A stretch of DNA of 64,000 nt from Polytrichum commune (GCA_950295325.1 OX485805.1:17409501-17473500); one strand, 5' to 3'. Counted from the first letter of the stretch, positions 1-11,971 are shown. The notes: a model not told the origin generated them from the sequence alone. Made by a program: numbers and translations.

Positions 1-1021
1 ACAAATTTCTGGTCACTGCAAATTGATACCATCTTGAGATACATTTATCTCCTTCCATGATATCTTAGTGAAAGCAGTACTAAACTGAACTGAACCTACC
101 ATGTTGATGGGTCATGATCATACAATCTTAAATTAAAACGACATCATATGTTGATGCAATTTCACCACATTTTAGCTGCATGTATTATTACAGGTCATGC
201 TTGGGACATCTACCCATTGCAAATTAGAAAACAGAAAAGATAACAAAGAAATTTACCAGATGGTGTTTCAGTTTGTTTCATAGTGTTCCCCTGACCATTG
301 ATTGTATCCATTACCAAGTATTTGTGGTTGTGATGGGCGCGATGATAGGGACCAGAGAAATTTTCTTTGGGCAAGCTTGGCTGCCCAAGTACTCCTAGAC
401 AAATTTTCTTAGGGCAGGCTTAGCTGCCCTAGTACTCCCAAGCACTACCGGTGCATTCGGTAGCCACCCGTCAACAAGGACGAGGTGACTCACCAACCGC
501 CCGCACCATGTGACAACCGCAAGTGCCATCTTGCCACGGCGAACGCCATCCCGCAACCGCCAGTGCCATCCTGCGACCGCGACGGCGAGGCTGCGACAGC
601 GAAGGCGATTGAGCCAAGGCGCTAATGGGGTCGGTGCAGGGCCTACACAATCAAGCTGCCGTGCATATTGTATTCCATAACTTAAAGCACAGGTGGCTTC
701 ATTGCATTTGTGACAAGTAAAGGGCCGCGCGCTCTGCCATTGAATTATGACTGTCGCCCTTGAGTACTTGACTTGGTTGCTTTCCTTCCCCACTTAATTA
801 CTACAGCGACTCCGTCGACCCTCTCCCTAGAGAGTAGGATCCCGTGATTGCGAATTCAACTTTCTTTCACTGTTTTCTCACTTTGACTTGCTGTTCGAGC
901 TCAACCCCTCTACAAGTAAATGAGATCTACTTAAGAACTTGTTCTCCCCGTAAGCTTGTGATTCATTCATTCCAACTTGATCACTCTTGATTAGTAATAT
1001 GGACACAGAGTCTTATGCTAA
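1..1021. other. No gene recognised; left edge of window
   Basis: I see no convincing coding exon. Around 364-450 a short motif of the form GGGCA(A/G)GCTTGGCTGCCC is repeated about 55 bp apart, a small diverged direct repeat. The GC-richer block 450-790 contains a weak tRNA A-box-like string on the minus strand, discussed among the rejected items. Confidence 0.3.
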
Positions 1022-1558
1022 CGGCCGCTTTACACCTAGAGGCCGCACCAATTTGTTGTGTAAGAGGCTTGAAATCCTCACTTGTGATTGGTCAAAGGGC
1101 TGAAATCGGCCCCAATCCCTTTACACCTAGAGGCCGGGGCGATTTGGTGGTATGAATTTTTTGATCAAAAAATGCATGGTATGACACAGCCCGAGCTCGT
1201 TGAATTGGGTGCACCCAAAATGAAGGGCCAATTCTTGACCTCGGGACCAATGTCACATCTCCATAAAAAAAAAACCTTTTTAAATATAATATGATTTTTT
1301 CAACGAACTATATCCATTGGATTATGTGGAAATATGAATGGTTCTATCTTAGATTATGCTAGATCCGTTGGATTATGCTAGATTTATTGAATCAGCCTAG
1401 CTCCTTGGCCCTAAGGCCTTTACATATGGAAAAATCAGCCCCCATTATAATATTATTATAATGTATAGTTGAGGCCGGCCTCCAACCCAAAAGAGGCTGA
1501 AATTTCATGCAATCGGCCTCAAAGGGAATTGGCCCGGCCTCTAGGTGTAAAGTGGCTC
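1022..1558. mobile_element. MITE with about 20-bp TIRs, PIF/Harbinger-like
   Basis: The left end reads GCCGCTTTACACCTAGAGG and the right end is its near-perfect inverse, CCTCTAGGTGTAAAGTGGC. Both ends are flanked by TAA (1019-1021 and 1559-1561), the 3-bp target duplication typical of PIF/Harbinger elements. A further internal copy of CTTTACACCTAGAGGCC lies near 1120. No transposase is present, so the element is non-autonomous. The right end of a relative marks the start of the second segmental copy at about 50868. Confidence 0.65.
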
Positions 1559-1865
1559 TAATTTCCTGGTCAAATTTATCAAAGACTGAGTAATGTCCGT
1601 GCTCTTTTGGGAGGGGGAAACACAGGATGCATGTGGTCACCTGACTGGTTTTGCTCTTGGAATGCCCATGTCTTCATAGAGTTGAATACATTTTGAGCTG
1701 AGGTCATGCTGGCAAGTGTCCAGCTCGTATACATATATCTTTGTCAACCGATCAAGTGGATACTACGATCAAGTGGATACTATATATAGAAACTGGCAAG
1801 CATCACCAAAGTTCCAAGAATATCTAGTATTATTTATCACTCTCTACAAGTGGATCGTTCGACTC

Positions 1866-2091
1866 CAGTGATCGGGAGATTTTTGGGCAATAATCGGTTG
1901 AGATCCTAGTGTTTGCAAGTCAAACCGGTTACATGTTGACATCCTTCGAGTTTCCTTTATTTAATTGGGGTATATTCTATAAATTCCTCTAAAATGATCA
2001 GTAAATTTCCTGCAGTCTTGAACTTCAACCGGTTATTTCTCAAACTCAACCGGTTCATCTGTAACTAACTGCCGGTTCTCCCCGATCATAG
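1866..2091. mobile_element. hAT-type MITE, 226 bp, 8-bp TSD TTCGACTC
   Basis: Flanked by TTCGACTC at 1858-1865 and 2092-2099, an 8-bp duplication as expected for hAT elements. The ends are imperfect inverted repeats (CAGTGATCGGGAGA at the left, TCTCCCCGATCATAG at the right). The interior contains several AACCGGTT-like words. The paralogous site in copy B carries a different hAT element. Confidence 0.6.
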
Positions 2092-2215
2092 TTCGACTCC
2101 CTTGACCTCAGCAAAGCAACCTAATTTGCGGATCAGTTCCTATTTCCAGGAGCTATTTTTGAGCTCCATGCTGTTGAGTCCCTCTCATCAATTGACCTTC
2201 TTCGAACGAGGGTTA

Positions 2216-3405
2216 TGTTACAATGAACGGGTAGTGCCGATAGTTAGTTACAAGCTAGCCGGTTGATTTTGAGAATTTCCGAATGCAATTGGAAAGTTTA
2301 GGAAGGGGTTCTGGAAGAAAATCAAGGTTTATGGAAATGGACCGATTAGAAGAAAAAAAAATGCCGGCATTAAGGCAAGCTGCCCTAGAGTATCCACGGC
2401 AAATTACCGATTAAAAATTTATTTTCACAACGGGCAGCCGACTAAATATATATATATTAGGTAATTTTTTCAATACTATGCATAGTTGGAGACTATGCCT
2501 TGTTGGCGTGTGGTTTAGGGCTACTTGCTTCCCGCCACAACTTCCATTCCGCAGCGGTGGAGCTTGCATTTTTGTTTGCATTATGGGTTTTTGAGTTCTA
2601 GAATTGCTGGATTGTTAAGTGACAATAGCTTCAAGAGGTTTTCGTTGTTGTTGCTCTGCGAAACTATGAGGAGATCTGCGAAACTGTGAGGTACTATACT
2701 TACAATGAGACAAAAATATTGTTTGAAGGAGTGCCGGCAATGCACAACACTCGTCCACTTTATCGCGTCTCGTGTTATCACACTCGTCCACTTCGTCGCA
2801 TCTCCCAAGCTTCAGGTAACTTGCCATTTTGCAGTGTTATCACACTCGTGTGGACATCTTATGAGATCACTTGTTTGAGGGAGTGCCGGGTAGTGTGAGT
2901 GATGTGTCTTGTTCGTTTGGGGCAATTGATACTAACGGCAATGGTACGCAAATTTTGTGATTTTTCAATACTAACTAGCCTCCGGATAATACTTGGACCC
3001 TTTTGTGGTGCTTGTATTTTCCGAAGGCTAAATCCTTAGCCCTAATTTGGTAGGGGCTTTGCTAGGTTCAACTCCTGCTAAGGATACTATTTAGACGAAA
3101 AAAAATGGAGAGTGAATGCCCACATTATTTAATCCTAAACACTTGAAAAAAAACGAAAGAATAAATGACAATGACACATCCACCACCAAAATATAAAACC
3201 GGCCCCACTTTAGACCTTTCGGAAATTGCATAAATGAAAAAACAAATGTCGGCTCATTGCCTAAATACATTAGGAAATGGGGGCTATCAACCGATAAATA
3301 TTGCACTCTCTAGGCCCACTTCCGGGTAAAAATTGAGAAATCCGAGCCACCTCCAGAAAGCTCGGCAATTAGTTGATTTCTCTACAGAACTCCCCGGACT
3401 CTGGT
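2216..3405. other. Copy-A-specific stretch, no gene recognised
   Basis: This 1.2-kb stretch is absent from the second segmental copy, where the flanks are joined at about 52440-52445. It is therefore an insertion in copy A or a deletion in copy B. I find no clear TIRs, no exact TSD and no coding exon. It contains a short repeat of the type ACTCGTCCACTT(C/T)(A/G)TCGC near 2750-2800. Confidence 0.4.
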
Positions 3406-3412
3406 ATGCTAA

Positions 3413-3917
3413 CGGCCACTTTCACACACGAGCCAAGAGCCGTGACCATGAGATTGTGAGATCTGAAAAGAAAGTGTCCAAATTAAAGGCCGTCCCAAAT
3501 CACCTCCAACATCATGTTGTGTGGTCATGGATCCTCAGGTGTAGTGTGAAGTCATGTGTGACCGGGCCCTCAACCAAATGCTATTTCAATGAATTTCTAT
3601 TAATGCGCGTCCTCACACATGATAAAATAGAATAAATCAATGGTTGTGAGTGTTTGGAGTGTCATGGTCTTCACGGTTTTGTGTTAGGCCTACCTCCGAG
3701 AGGTGGTTTTTGAAAATAATTCAAGTGACCATGAAACATGATCCATTCGATGCCATGTAGGAATCCATGTAGACTTTACATCCATCTTGCATTCACATAC
3801 TCCGTTGGTCCCTCAAGCGTAGTGTGAAGCGAACTTGGACCAACTCCGCCTTTTCCACCAATGAGAGTGCTTGAAGTGTACTGGTCACGGGCACTCAGTC
3901 TCGTGTGTGAAGTGGCC
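3413..3917. mobile_element. PIF/Harbinger-like MITE, TSD TAA
   Basis: The left end GGCCACTTTCACACACGAG and right end CTCGTGTGTGAAGTGGCC are inverted repeats flanked by TAA (3410-3412 and 3918-3920). A relative starts at 52454 in the second segmental copy as GGGCCACTTTCACACACGAG, also preceded by TAA, but lacks its right end. No coding capacity is seen. Confidence 0.65.
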
Positions 3918-4047
3918 TAAGGTGGATTGGTCCTGATTGGTTACATTTTTCTGACTAACCCACTTCTCATAGGATATGAACTGAGCAATGAAATGAAATT
4001 GATTTCAAGCTCCATGAAACTAAACGGCTTATGGGACTAAAAGTAGA

Positions 4048-4770
4048 TCAAGACGGTGTCAAATTGGCTAGATCCATGGAGTGGCATAGTGCAATAACTT
4101 CCATGAGGTAGAGGCTAATGTCAACTTGATGGTTTCTTTGAAAGAAAGACTTGATCCTCTCTAATGCTACCTTCTCAAATAGTGATTGGAACTTATCTCT
4201 AAAGGAGTTATACATGGGACATTCCAACACAAAATGTGCTTCAATTTCTACTACATCATAAGATTAGGGATTACCTCCACCATGCTCTAACTCAATGACT
4301 TTCTCAAATACAAATGTGAATTGTACTTGAAGCAACCATTCATACCACCACAACGCAACATCATTGTTGCTTACCGCACCTCAAATCATAAACCTGCCAT
4401 CGAAAATGGACATTGGTCAACTATCGGGATCTCTAGATACAATATATTATGCCATTTTTGCATGAGTTTCCTAATGAGATAGACCCAATGATGCCTTCCA
4501 CGTGGTTGTCGATTTGTGCCAAGTGTTAGCTCCTTGTTCAGCAAGGTGCTGGGAGAGTGATGTTGCTTGACTAACTAACCAAGAGGAAGGTAGGTGGGCA
4601 AGCCATTGTTGAAATTTCATGGAATTAAGAGCATATAATTCCATGGAAAGTTCTTCAAGTTCAACCAATAGAATGTGATAGGTTGTCAAAGGACGCACTT
4701 TGACGTGAGGCATCATGTGTATCTTCATGCCCTTCTCGAAAACCTTCCAACGAAAGTTTTTCAATGCCAT
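4048..4770 (-). pseudogene. LINE C-terminal region (copy A), decayed
   Basis: Two minus-strand reading segments resemble the C-terminal half of a plant non-LTR retrotransposon polyprotein. The upstream one (about 4770-4471) includes KNFRWKVFEKGMKIHMM and a long hydrophobic, leucine-rich segment. The downstream one (4230-4048) begins LECPMYNS.RDKF, the usual C-terminal motif preceding a zinc-knuckle-like end. A stretch without an open frame separates them, and no start codon or full frame survives. The reverse transcriptase core of the same LINE lies at 20-24.5 kb, separated by the MULE and other nested sequence. The second copy is at 52829-53011 and 56960-57325; there the upstream segment begins earlier, with LPILTYGIEIWGGD. 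Confidence 0.7.
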
Positions 4771-4912
4771 ATGTCAAAGTTGGGAGCACCAAAGCCTTAA
4801 GGTGCCCATCAAGACACTCTTTTTTAAAAATTTCGCCTTTTACTTATTGGTTGAAAGTGTCCATGTGAGTAGAAATCAATCCCAAGATATTTGTATTCAT
4901 GAGTTATCTTAA

Positions 4913-6448
4913 ATTGGTTTGTGCAATAAGTACTACATAAATGGTTAGCGAACCTAGGTCGAGGTTGTAGCCACTTTTCTCACGATTTTTGGACCTTGTA
5001 TGAATATCTTATTCATTATCAAATTGAAGATTCTTGTGCTCCTTAAACGGTCATATTAGCCCCCCTAAAAAAATATATATATATATTCATTGTTGAGCTT
5101 AGAATGGTTATCACATTTTAATCACTCAATCCAATGTCTTTTAAACACATATTTTTTGGGTATCTGTTCTTGGAGCCACACCAAACCACATACCACTCAA
5201 ATCTATTTGTCCTAATTAGAAAACTTTGTAACCAAATAAGGGTTGTCTATCTTAACTGCTAAAGGACAATTTGTGAAAGCTCTCACACTTAAGGAAATTT
5301 TTCACAATTTAGAGCCAAGGTCAATGTGTCAATTGTGGTAAACATTTAGGAATAAAAAAACCCAATCCTAAGTGTGCATTTTGATTGTTGAGATTGATGG
5401 TCATTATCCACATGTTGTCATAATTGGTCAAGTGCCAAATGCATCGCATATGGTTGGAGGACATTGCTTTGAGGATAAAGATATATTGGGTGACATCTCC
5501 ACATCAACACCTTTGTAGTGGAAATCCTCACATGTCGCAAAAAATAACAAAATAAAAATAAAAATAACATTTGTGTAGTGTGAGGTCCTTGTTTTGCCCA
5601 GACGGTAAAGCATCCCTATTGAGCTTTGTCCGCATAAGAATCCACGGACCCCGGCCCACGTGTTAATGCCTAGATTAGAATTTATTGGCCATGCCCACAT
5701 TGTTCCCCGCAACTTGCTTGACCCAATAGAACCATCGATAGAATCAGCTCCAACAATGTTAGTCATCCTTCAAGCCATGGACCCTCCTCGGACATTAGGA
5801 ACATTCATTGTTTCTATCTCTTCCGTTTTGCACCACATCTGCTAATGTGTTATGCAAATGAGATCTACTAATGCGTTATACAAATGAGATATGTTAATGT
5901 GTTATGCATCAAAATCTTTGGAATGTGTTACTAGATCTAGATCTACAAGTGTGTTATGCACTAGATCCATAAATGTGTTATGCAACAAAATTAACGAATC
6001 TGAACTTGCTAGTGCGCATATTTATTTCATACAAATAGTGTTTGTAATCAAATGGTCTTCTTTTCTAAGCATGTGATGCTAAGACTCTATAGCTCAGTGC
6101 AGACACCTTCTTGTTCATTGCCTACACTCAAATAATTTGTAGGTTGTTTATAAATATTCTTGATTGCACTCAGTTCCAATATGTGTTGGTAATTGACGTG
6201 GTATTATGAATTTTTTTATGATGATTATGTTGATTCACTGCAATCTAATATTTAAAAAAATGTAGACCTATGATTATTTTGTACCCGTTCAATTGGATCA
6301 TCACTTATGAGTCTTGTGAGTCTTTAATTGGTTAGTTGATCCAATCAATTTACTAACACGGACTTGTTAATCTAATAACATATATCAACATGCACACAAC
6401 ATATTGATTCGCTAAGTGTTGTAGTTGCAACACTATTGATCAAGACAT
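4913..6448. other. Non-coding part of the duplicated block
   Basis: Present in both segmental copies (matching about 57450-59000). AT-rich; I recognise no gene. A segment at about 5290-5602 recurs in diverged, direct form at about 18705-19012. Between 5840 and 5990 short units containing TG(T/C)GTTATGCA repeat several times. Confidence 0.5.
5290..5602. repeat. Diverged direct repeat, left copy (partner 18705-19012)
   Basis: Shares CAATTGTGGTAAACA, CATCAACACCTTTGTAGTGG and GTGTGAGGTC-like words in the same order as 18705-19012. Excluding the later MULE insertion, the two copies are about 2 kb apart. They could be old LTRs of a small retroelement, but I cannot define TG/CA ends or a TSD. The pair also exists in the second segmental copy (about 57830-58120 and 60070-60360), so it predates the duplication. 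Confidence 0.4.
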
Positions 6449-6457
6449 GGTTGGAAA

Positions 6458-6520
6458 TGGGGAAAGTTAGTATGCGAGCGGAGAGCGGCGATTTGGAGAG
6501 CGGAGAACTCCATTTGAGAC
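6458..6520. repeat. MULE left terminal inverted repeat
   Basis: Begins TGGGGAAAGTTAGTATGCGA and continues with AGAGCGGCGATTTGGAGAG. It is inverted at 17590-17662. The outermost 18 bases match at about 12 positions, and the next 40 or so match better, with small indels. Confidence 0.8.
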
Positions 6521-6863
6521 ATGAATTGAGAGGGGAAATGCACCTATAACCGTGAAATTATGGGTTTAGGGTAGATCTATTTTTAGAAAATCTTATGAGT
6601 TAGGGTCTCTATTACCATGGAAATAGAACAACATTTCCCCATTTGAAACGTTTACATATTTTTGAAACATATATATATTATAATAACATACAAAATTAGG
6701 GCTTACATCACTATTACGTCATAAATACAATTACCAAACTTGTGTACTATAGTACATATCATTGTAAATCAAATAAAAATTACTATATGAAGGAAACACG
6801 AAGGAGGTATGTGAAAAGAATTCCCCACATATAGTCCACTCTATTAATGTTACACCTATAAAT

Positions 6864-7351
6864 GTTAACCCTTTCTAATTGTTAACTTTATTCTACTCCC
6901 CACATATTGCACACTTTTAAATTTGACTCTATATATGTTAACGAATGAAATGCAACCATAACTACTCTTTGGAAAGACTACGTTTGGCTACGTTTAGTTC
7001 TAGTGACGGAAGTGTAAGAATGGAGGCACATGAGAACTTCCATTAGAAGGTACATGGAAACACGTTCATGTGGGTGTCCAAGTATGTGGGTTTGTTGGTG
7101 CAAATTGAGAAATATTTGCAAGTTGTGCATGCCCATGATTCATACTTCACCCATGATTTCTAAACTTCATATTGAATAAAGTTTTGATTGGGTTTGCAAT
7201 TTTATGAATGGTATTCTCTCACAAGGACTCTTCAAAAATGCTTATATTTATAAATGTTAAGATTTGTATATTGGTCGATAAAACAATTTTATAATTGGTA
7301 ACTGTTAACACCTTAATAAATGTTAACTATGATCGTTTCCCGAGGGTTAAC
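6864..7351. promoter_or_regulatory. Cluster of six GTTAAC palindromes
   Basis: GTTAAC occurs at 6864, 6881, 6937, 7304, 7322 and 7346. In random sequence of this length well under one would be expected. The same hexamer is the centre of almost every hairpin in the tandem array at 9001-11240 of the same element. No gene is visible in 6521-7689. I infer a candidate binding or modification site for an element-encoded protein; the function is not shown. Confidence 0.45.
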
Positions 7352-7689
7352 ATTTGAGGGTGAACATTATAGAAAGTGTTGTGTGGTGTGCAACTTAAGT
7401 ATTATTGAGTATTTATGATTTAGTGAAACAAGGAGGAGGTGTGTGAGGCACCAACTTTATATTTGAATGGGTGGATGCTACATTAGCGGTTAAGATTGTG
7501 AGAGGCATACCGTTTAGGGATACTTGAACTATACTTAAGGGCTAATCCACAAACTAAAAATATTTACAATAATAATTGAAAAATGCAATGCGGGTTGACA
7601 TTATGGGAATGAAATAAAGAAGAGCAAGTATGAGACTTGCGCCGGAAATCTAAAAGCCAAAAATAATACAATCCAATACAAAATGGAGT

Positions 7690-8997
7690 TCAAGGAATAA
7701 ACTCATCCTCACTCTCCGAAGCACTTTGATCTATGTATCTAAGTACTCTTGGATCGTATCTCTCACGTGGACTAGAAGAGGCACTAGAGCTATGGGAGGA
7801 GTATTTGGCATAAGCTACTGCCATATCCTCGGCATAAGAAGGAAGTCGCATGGTAGGACTAGTCGGCGAGCCGAAGTATTGATCCATCAGACTGCACCAA
7901 CAGAGGAGAAATTACGATTGTTAGAATACTTCCAATCAAATGCAACATACTCAACATTAAGTTTAAGATGACAACAAACTTACTCACATAGATTAACTGC
8001 ACCCTGTTGAGGGAGGGCATCGTCGTCGTCCTCGTCAAGGTCTACAACGTGAGTTGGATCGACCCCTAGAGACTCCGAGGCTGCGACCTGTATTGGGTGC
8101 AAAATTTCTTCGTGCAATTCCTTGTCTCCCTCAAGTGCCACTATTGCCCTGTTAGTAGATTGTGCTGCAAGAACCGAGGCACCTACAAAGAGCAAAACAA
8201 ATGTATTAGTAGAAGGTGATTGAATTGCCTAAGTCTAGAGGCATGGGAATGGTACACAAATTACTCATACCAGTTCCAGCAGTGAGGTCACATATAATCC
8301 CGCCTGGAGGGCTAAGGCCACTGATTAGAAGCTGGAGCAGGGACACTGCCTTCTCTTTAGGGCCCCTCCAGAATGTGTCACCGTCGTTGCGCTTGAGTGC
8401 AGTATCAGAGGTGACAATGTTGAAAAGAACGCCATCATTTGCAAGGTCAACATCTTCAAATTTGTCACTGGAAGAAATAACAAACTCCTTGGGTGGCCTA
8501 AGCAAAGGTGTGGAGAAAGATCGAACCAACACAATTGCTTTGAATTTTAGAGTCTGGACATCAAACATAGGCCTCGAATTGTTAGCAATGTAATTGAAAG
8601 TATGAATGACTTCGAACTTGAAGAGTGGGAAATGGCTACAATTACTCACCCGCTTAGAGTTATGCATAGGGTGAGTGAGGTGTAGAGAATTAACGATGGT
8701 CCATTCCTCCTTGACCTCCAAGTTGTTGTTGTAGAGAAAGCTCAAGACCTCCTTCTTGATTTGCACACTGTCAGGATAAAATAAGAGGAGTGTGCCATCG
8801 TCGTGAAGATAGCCCTGACAAAAACCAATGGTGAACTTGATAAAGTTCTGAACCTGCTTATTCCAATTTGGAACTTGCCCCGGGAATTCAGAAACTCCTG
8901 GGACAGGCAAACCATCAAGATACTCTGCAATGACGAGGTCCACCGCAGTCTTATGCAACACCTTGCCGGAGAAGAAGAATTCCCTGGATGCTCCAAC
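7690..8997 (-). pseudogene. DNA methylase-like (N4/N6 class) gene, C-terminal exons
   Basis: Three minus-strand exons are visible: 8997-8271, 8182-7988 and 7891-7690. The first starts after a textbook acceptor (a T-rich tract then TTTAG); the first two join cleanly across an 88-bp GT-AG intron. The joined protein holds CDLTAGTGASVLAA, then AIVALEGDKEL: methyltransferase motif I (D-x-TAGTG) and motif II (acidic E after a hydrophobic strand). It is preceded by FWRGPKEKAVSLLQLLI, the helix normally before motif I in permuted amino-methyltransferases. The segment VDLVIAEYLDG lies where motif IV (DPPY type) is expected, but the DPPY residues are absent, so catalysis is doubtful. The last exon (serine-rich, ending SESEDEFIP) does not join in frame with my splice sites, suggesting decay or a missed splice. 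Upstream is the tandem array, apparently within an intron. Confidence 0.6.
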
Positions 8998-9000
8998 CTA

Positions 9001-11240
9001 AAAAGAAAAAACCCGTGAACGGCATATCTCGAGAGGGTGCCGCTAACGAAAAATTTGATTTTCATTACCATATCAAGCATCCTAATATGACCATTAACCA
9101 AGAATTAAATGAACGTAGCGGGTCCACCTATATGACCAACCTGAAATTTCTAACCATATTCGGTCATCCTAAACCTATTAATGCATATCCAGGCCATATA
9201 TGAGCACCAAAAAAATAAAAATAAAAGTCCCCCGAGGGGGGTGGCGTAAACGGCAACTCTTGGGGGCACCACATATTAACCTCAAAATTTGATATTTATG
9301 AGTATATTATGCATCCTTATATGACCTTCAACCAAGACCAAAATCAACTGAAGGGGGTCCGAATATATGACCAACGAGTAATTTCTAGCCATATTGACTT
9401 ACCTTCAACCTTAGAGTGCATAAACAGGCCATTTCCAACCACCAAAAAAATAAAAATAAAAACCCCCGAGGGGGGTGCCGTTAACGGCACCTCTCGGGGG
9501 CACCACATTTTATCCTCACAATCTGATATTTATGAGTATATTATGCATCCTTATATGACCTTCAACCAAGACCAACATCAACTTAAGGGGGTCCGAATAT
9601 ATGACCAACGAGCAATTTCTAGCCATATTGACTTACTCTCAACCTTAGAGTGCATAAACAGGCCATTTTCAAGCACCAAAAAAATAAAATAAAAACCCGC
9701 AAAGGGGTTGCCGTTAACGGCACCCCTCGGGGGGACAACATTATAACCTCAAAATCTGATATTTATGAGTATATTATGCATCCTTAAATGACCTTCAACC
9801 AAGACCAAAATCAACTTAAGGGGGTCCGAGTATATGACCCACCTGCAATTATTGGCCATATTGACTTACCCTCAACCTTAGAGTGCATAAACATGCCATT
9901 TTCAAGCACCAAAAAAATAAAATAAAAACCCGCAAAGGGGTTGCCGTTAACGGCACCCCTCGGGGGGACCACATTATAACTTCAAAATCTGATATTTATG
10001 AGTATATTATGCATCCTTAAATGACCTTCAACCAAGACCAAAATCAACTTAAGGGGGTCCGAGTATATGACCCACCTGCAATTATTGGCCATATTGACTT
10101 ACCCTCAATATTAGAGTGCATAAACAAGCCATTTTCAAACACCAAAAAAATAAATAAAAAGACCCCCCAAGGGGGTGTCGTTAACGGCACCTCTCGGGGG
10201 CACCACTTTATATCCTCACAATCTGAAGTTCACTCTCATATCAAGCACCATGTTATGTCCTTCAACTAAGACCAAAATGAACTTAGGGGGTCCGAATATA
10301 TGACCCACCTGCAATTTCTAGCCATATTGACTCATCCTCAACCTTACAGTGTGTAGAGAGGTCATTTTCAAGCACCAAAAAAATCAAAAAAAAAACCCCC
10401 GAGGGGGTGCCGTTAACGGCACCTCTCGGGGGCACCACTTTATATCCTCACAATCTGATATTTATGAGTATATTATGCATCCTTATATGACCTTCAACCA
10501 AGACCAAAATCAACTTAAGGGGGTCCGAGTATATGACCCACCTAAAATTTCTGCCCATATTGACTTACCCTCAACCTTAGAGTGCATAAACATGCCATTT
10601 TCAAGCACCAAAAAAATAAAAATAAAGACCCCCAAAGGGGGTGCCGTTAACGGCACCTCTCGGGGGCACCACATTACAAACTCAAAATCTGAAATTTATG
10701 AGTATATTGTGCATTCTTATATGACCTTCAACCAAGACCAAAATCAACTTAAGGGGGTCCGAATATATGACCCACCTTCAATTTCTATCCATATTGACTT
10801 ACCCTCAACCTTACAGTATGTGGACAGGCCATTTTCAAGCACTTAAAAAATAAAAATAAAACCCCCGAGGGGGGTGCCGTTAACGGCACCTCTCGGGGGC
10901 ACCACAGTTTATCCTCACAATCTGATATTTATAAGTATATTATGCATCCTTATATGACCTTCAACCAAGACCAAAATCAGCTTCAGGGGGTCCGAATATA
11001 TGAGGCACCTGAAATTTCTGGCCATATTGACTCATCCTCAACCTTGCAGTGTGTAGACAAGCCATTTTCAAGCACCAAAAAAATTAAAAAAAAGCCCCCG
11101 AGGGGGGTGCCGTTAGCGGCACCTCTCGGGGGCACCACATTCTATCCTCACAATCTGAACTTCATTAGCATATCAAGCATCATGTTCTGTCCTTCAACTA
11201 AGACCAAATTGAACTTAGGGGGTCCGAATATATGAACCTG
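9001..11240. repeat. Tandem array of about ten 233-bp units, each with a GTTAAC-centred hairpin
   Basis: Unit starts recur at about 9210, 9443, 9678, 9912, 10141, 10375, 10605, 10840 and 11075; a more diverged unit touches the methylase exon acceptor at 9001. Each unit has an A-rich tract, then a near-palindrome of about 37 bases with arms CCCCCGAGGGGGGTGCCGTT and the inverse, then about 190 bases including TATGACCTTCAACCAAGACC. The inner 14 bases TGCCGTTAACGGCA are perfectly palindromic in most units. Open frames through the array are by-products of the period, not genes. The array appears to lie in an intron of the minus-strand methylase-like gene. It is more ordered than the flanking DNA, suggesting recent expansion or homogenisation. 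Confidence 0.85.
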
Positions 11241-11617
11241 AGTCTCTGCTGGACACTTTGGGTTCCATCCTCAGCCTCCAAATCCTACCTCACCTTACAA
11301 TCAAACCCTCAACAACAAAACCCTTCCACACCCTCGGGGGCACCCTAGAGCTCCAAAAGATTCCCTCAATTTTCAAAGTTGACTTCACTCCTTGGCTTTA
11401 CCTTGAAACCCTAAACCCGTAAACCTTTGGACCCACTCGGGTGCACCCTAGGGCTCTAGAAAGATTCCCTCAATATCGAAATTTGACTGCACTACTAAGC
11501 CATACAATCACTTCTGGAGGGGTGCCCTTGACGGGTCTTATTCTTTGGCTACTCTAAGCCCACCACTTTTTGGGCTAACTTCTATTCCGCGTCTAAATTC
11601 TTTCAAAATTGTCAAGT
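11241..11617. other. Spacer with two diverged copies of a short segment
   Basis: No gene is seen. The string AAAGATTCCCTCAAT(A/T)TT, preceded by CTCGGG(G/T)GCACCCTAG, appears twice about 120 bp apart (near 11333 and 11438). It is probably a remnant of an older repeat array. Confidence 0.4.
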
Positions 11618-11971
11618 TTAGGGTCCGAGGAACCAACCTTCTGGTTCCATCAAGCTCGTCTCTTTAACCTCTTCCTCGCCACTCTCCTCCTGCGATGCTG
11701 GATTGGATGCGGGATTGGACTCTGTCCCCACATCCTTTGATGCTTCTCGACACTGTGATCCTGGGCTCTTGGATTTTGAGGGACCCAGAGATTCGTCTAT
11801 CGTCGATAATGTTCCGTTCTCCTCAGTGTCGTCAAAATCTTAAACTTTGTTAATTCCACTAATGTCATATGTTTCAGGCGCCACCTTCTTCCTCCCCATC
11901 CTGCTCGACTTCAATTTCTTAGTGCTACTGAAATATAACTTCCCTCTCTTCTTTCTCCTCTTGATAGGGGC
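11618..11971 (-). pseudogene. Exon with basic then acidic linker, probably upstream part of the methylase-like gene
   Basis: After an acceptor ending ATGCAG at 11972, the minus strand reads open except for one in-frame TAA at 11842-11840. The first half is basic (PIKRRKKRGKLYFSSTKKLK), a nuclear-localisation-like stretch. The second half is acidic and rich in E, S and P (EESGEEEVKE). No catalytic motif is present. The strand and the position just beyond the intronic tandem array suggest an upstream exon of the methylase-like gene, but I could not prove a splice across the array. Confidence 0.4.

Noticed and set aside
680-770. tRNA gene or tRNA-derived SINE on the minus strand (CAATGGCAGAGCGC A-box-like string)
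   Set aside because: No B box, no cloverleaf and no CCA-adjacent structure; only the A-box resemblance.
395-793. 132-codon minus-strand ORF as a gene
   Set aside because: Its composition reflects the repeated GC-rich CCGC/CCATC units; no domain and no supporting context.
9309-11235. Several open frames of 80-165 codons in the 233-bp tandem array as proteins
   Set aside because: They repeat with the array period, run through the hairpins and A-tracts, and lack any domain.
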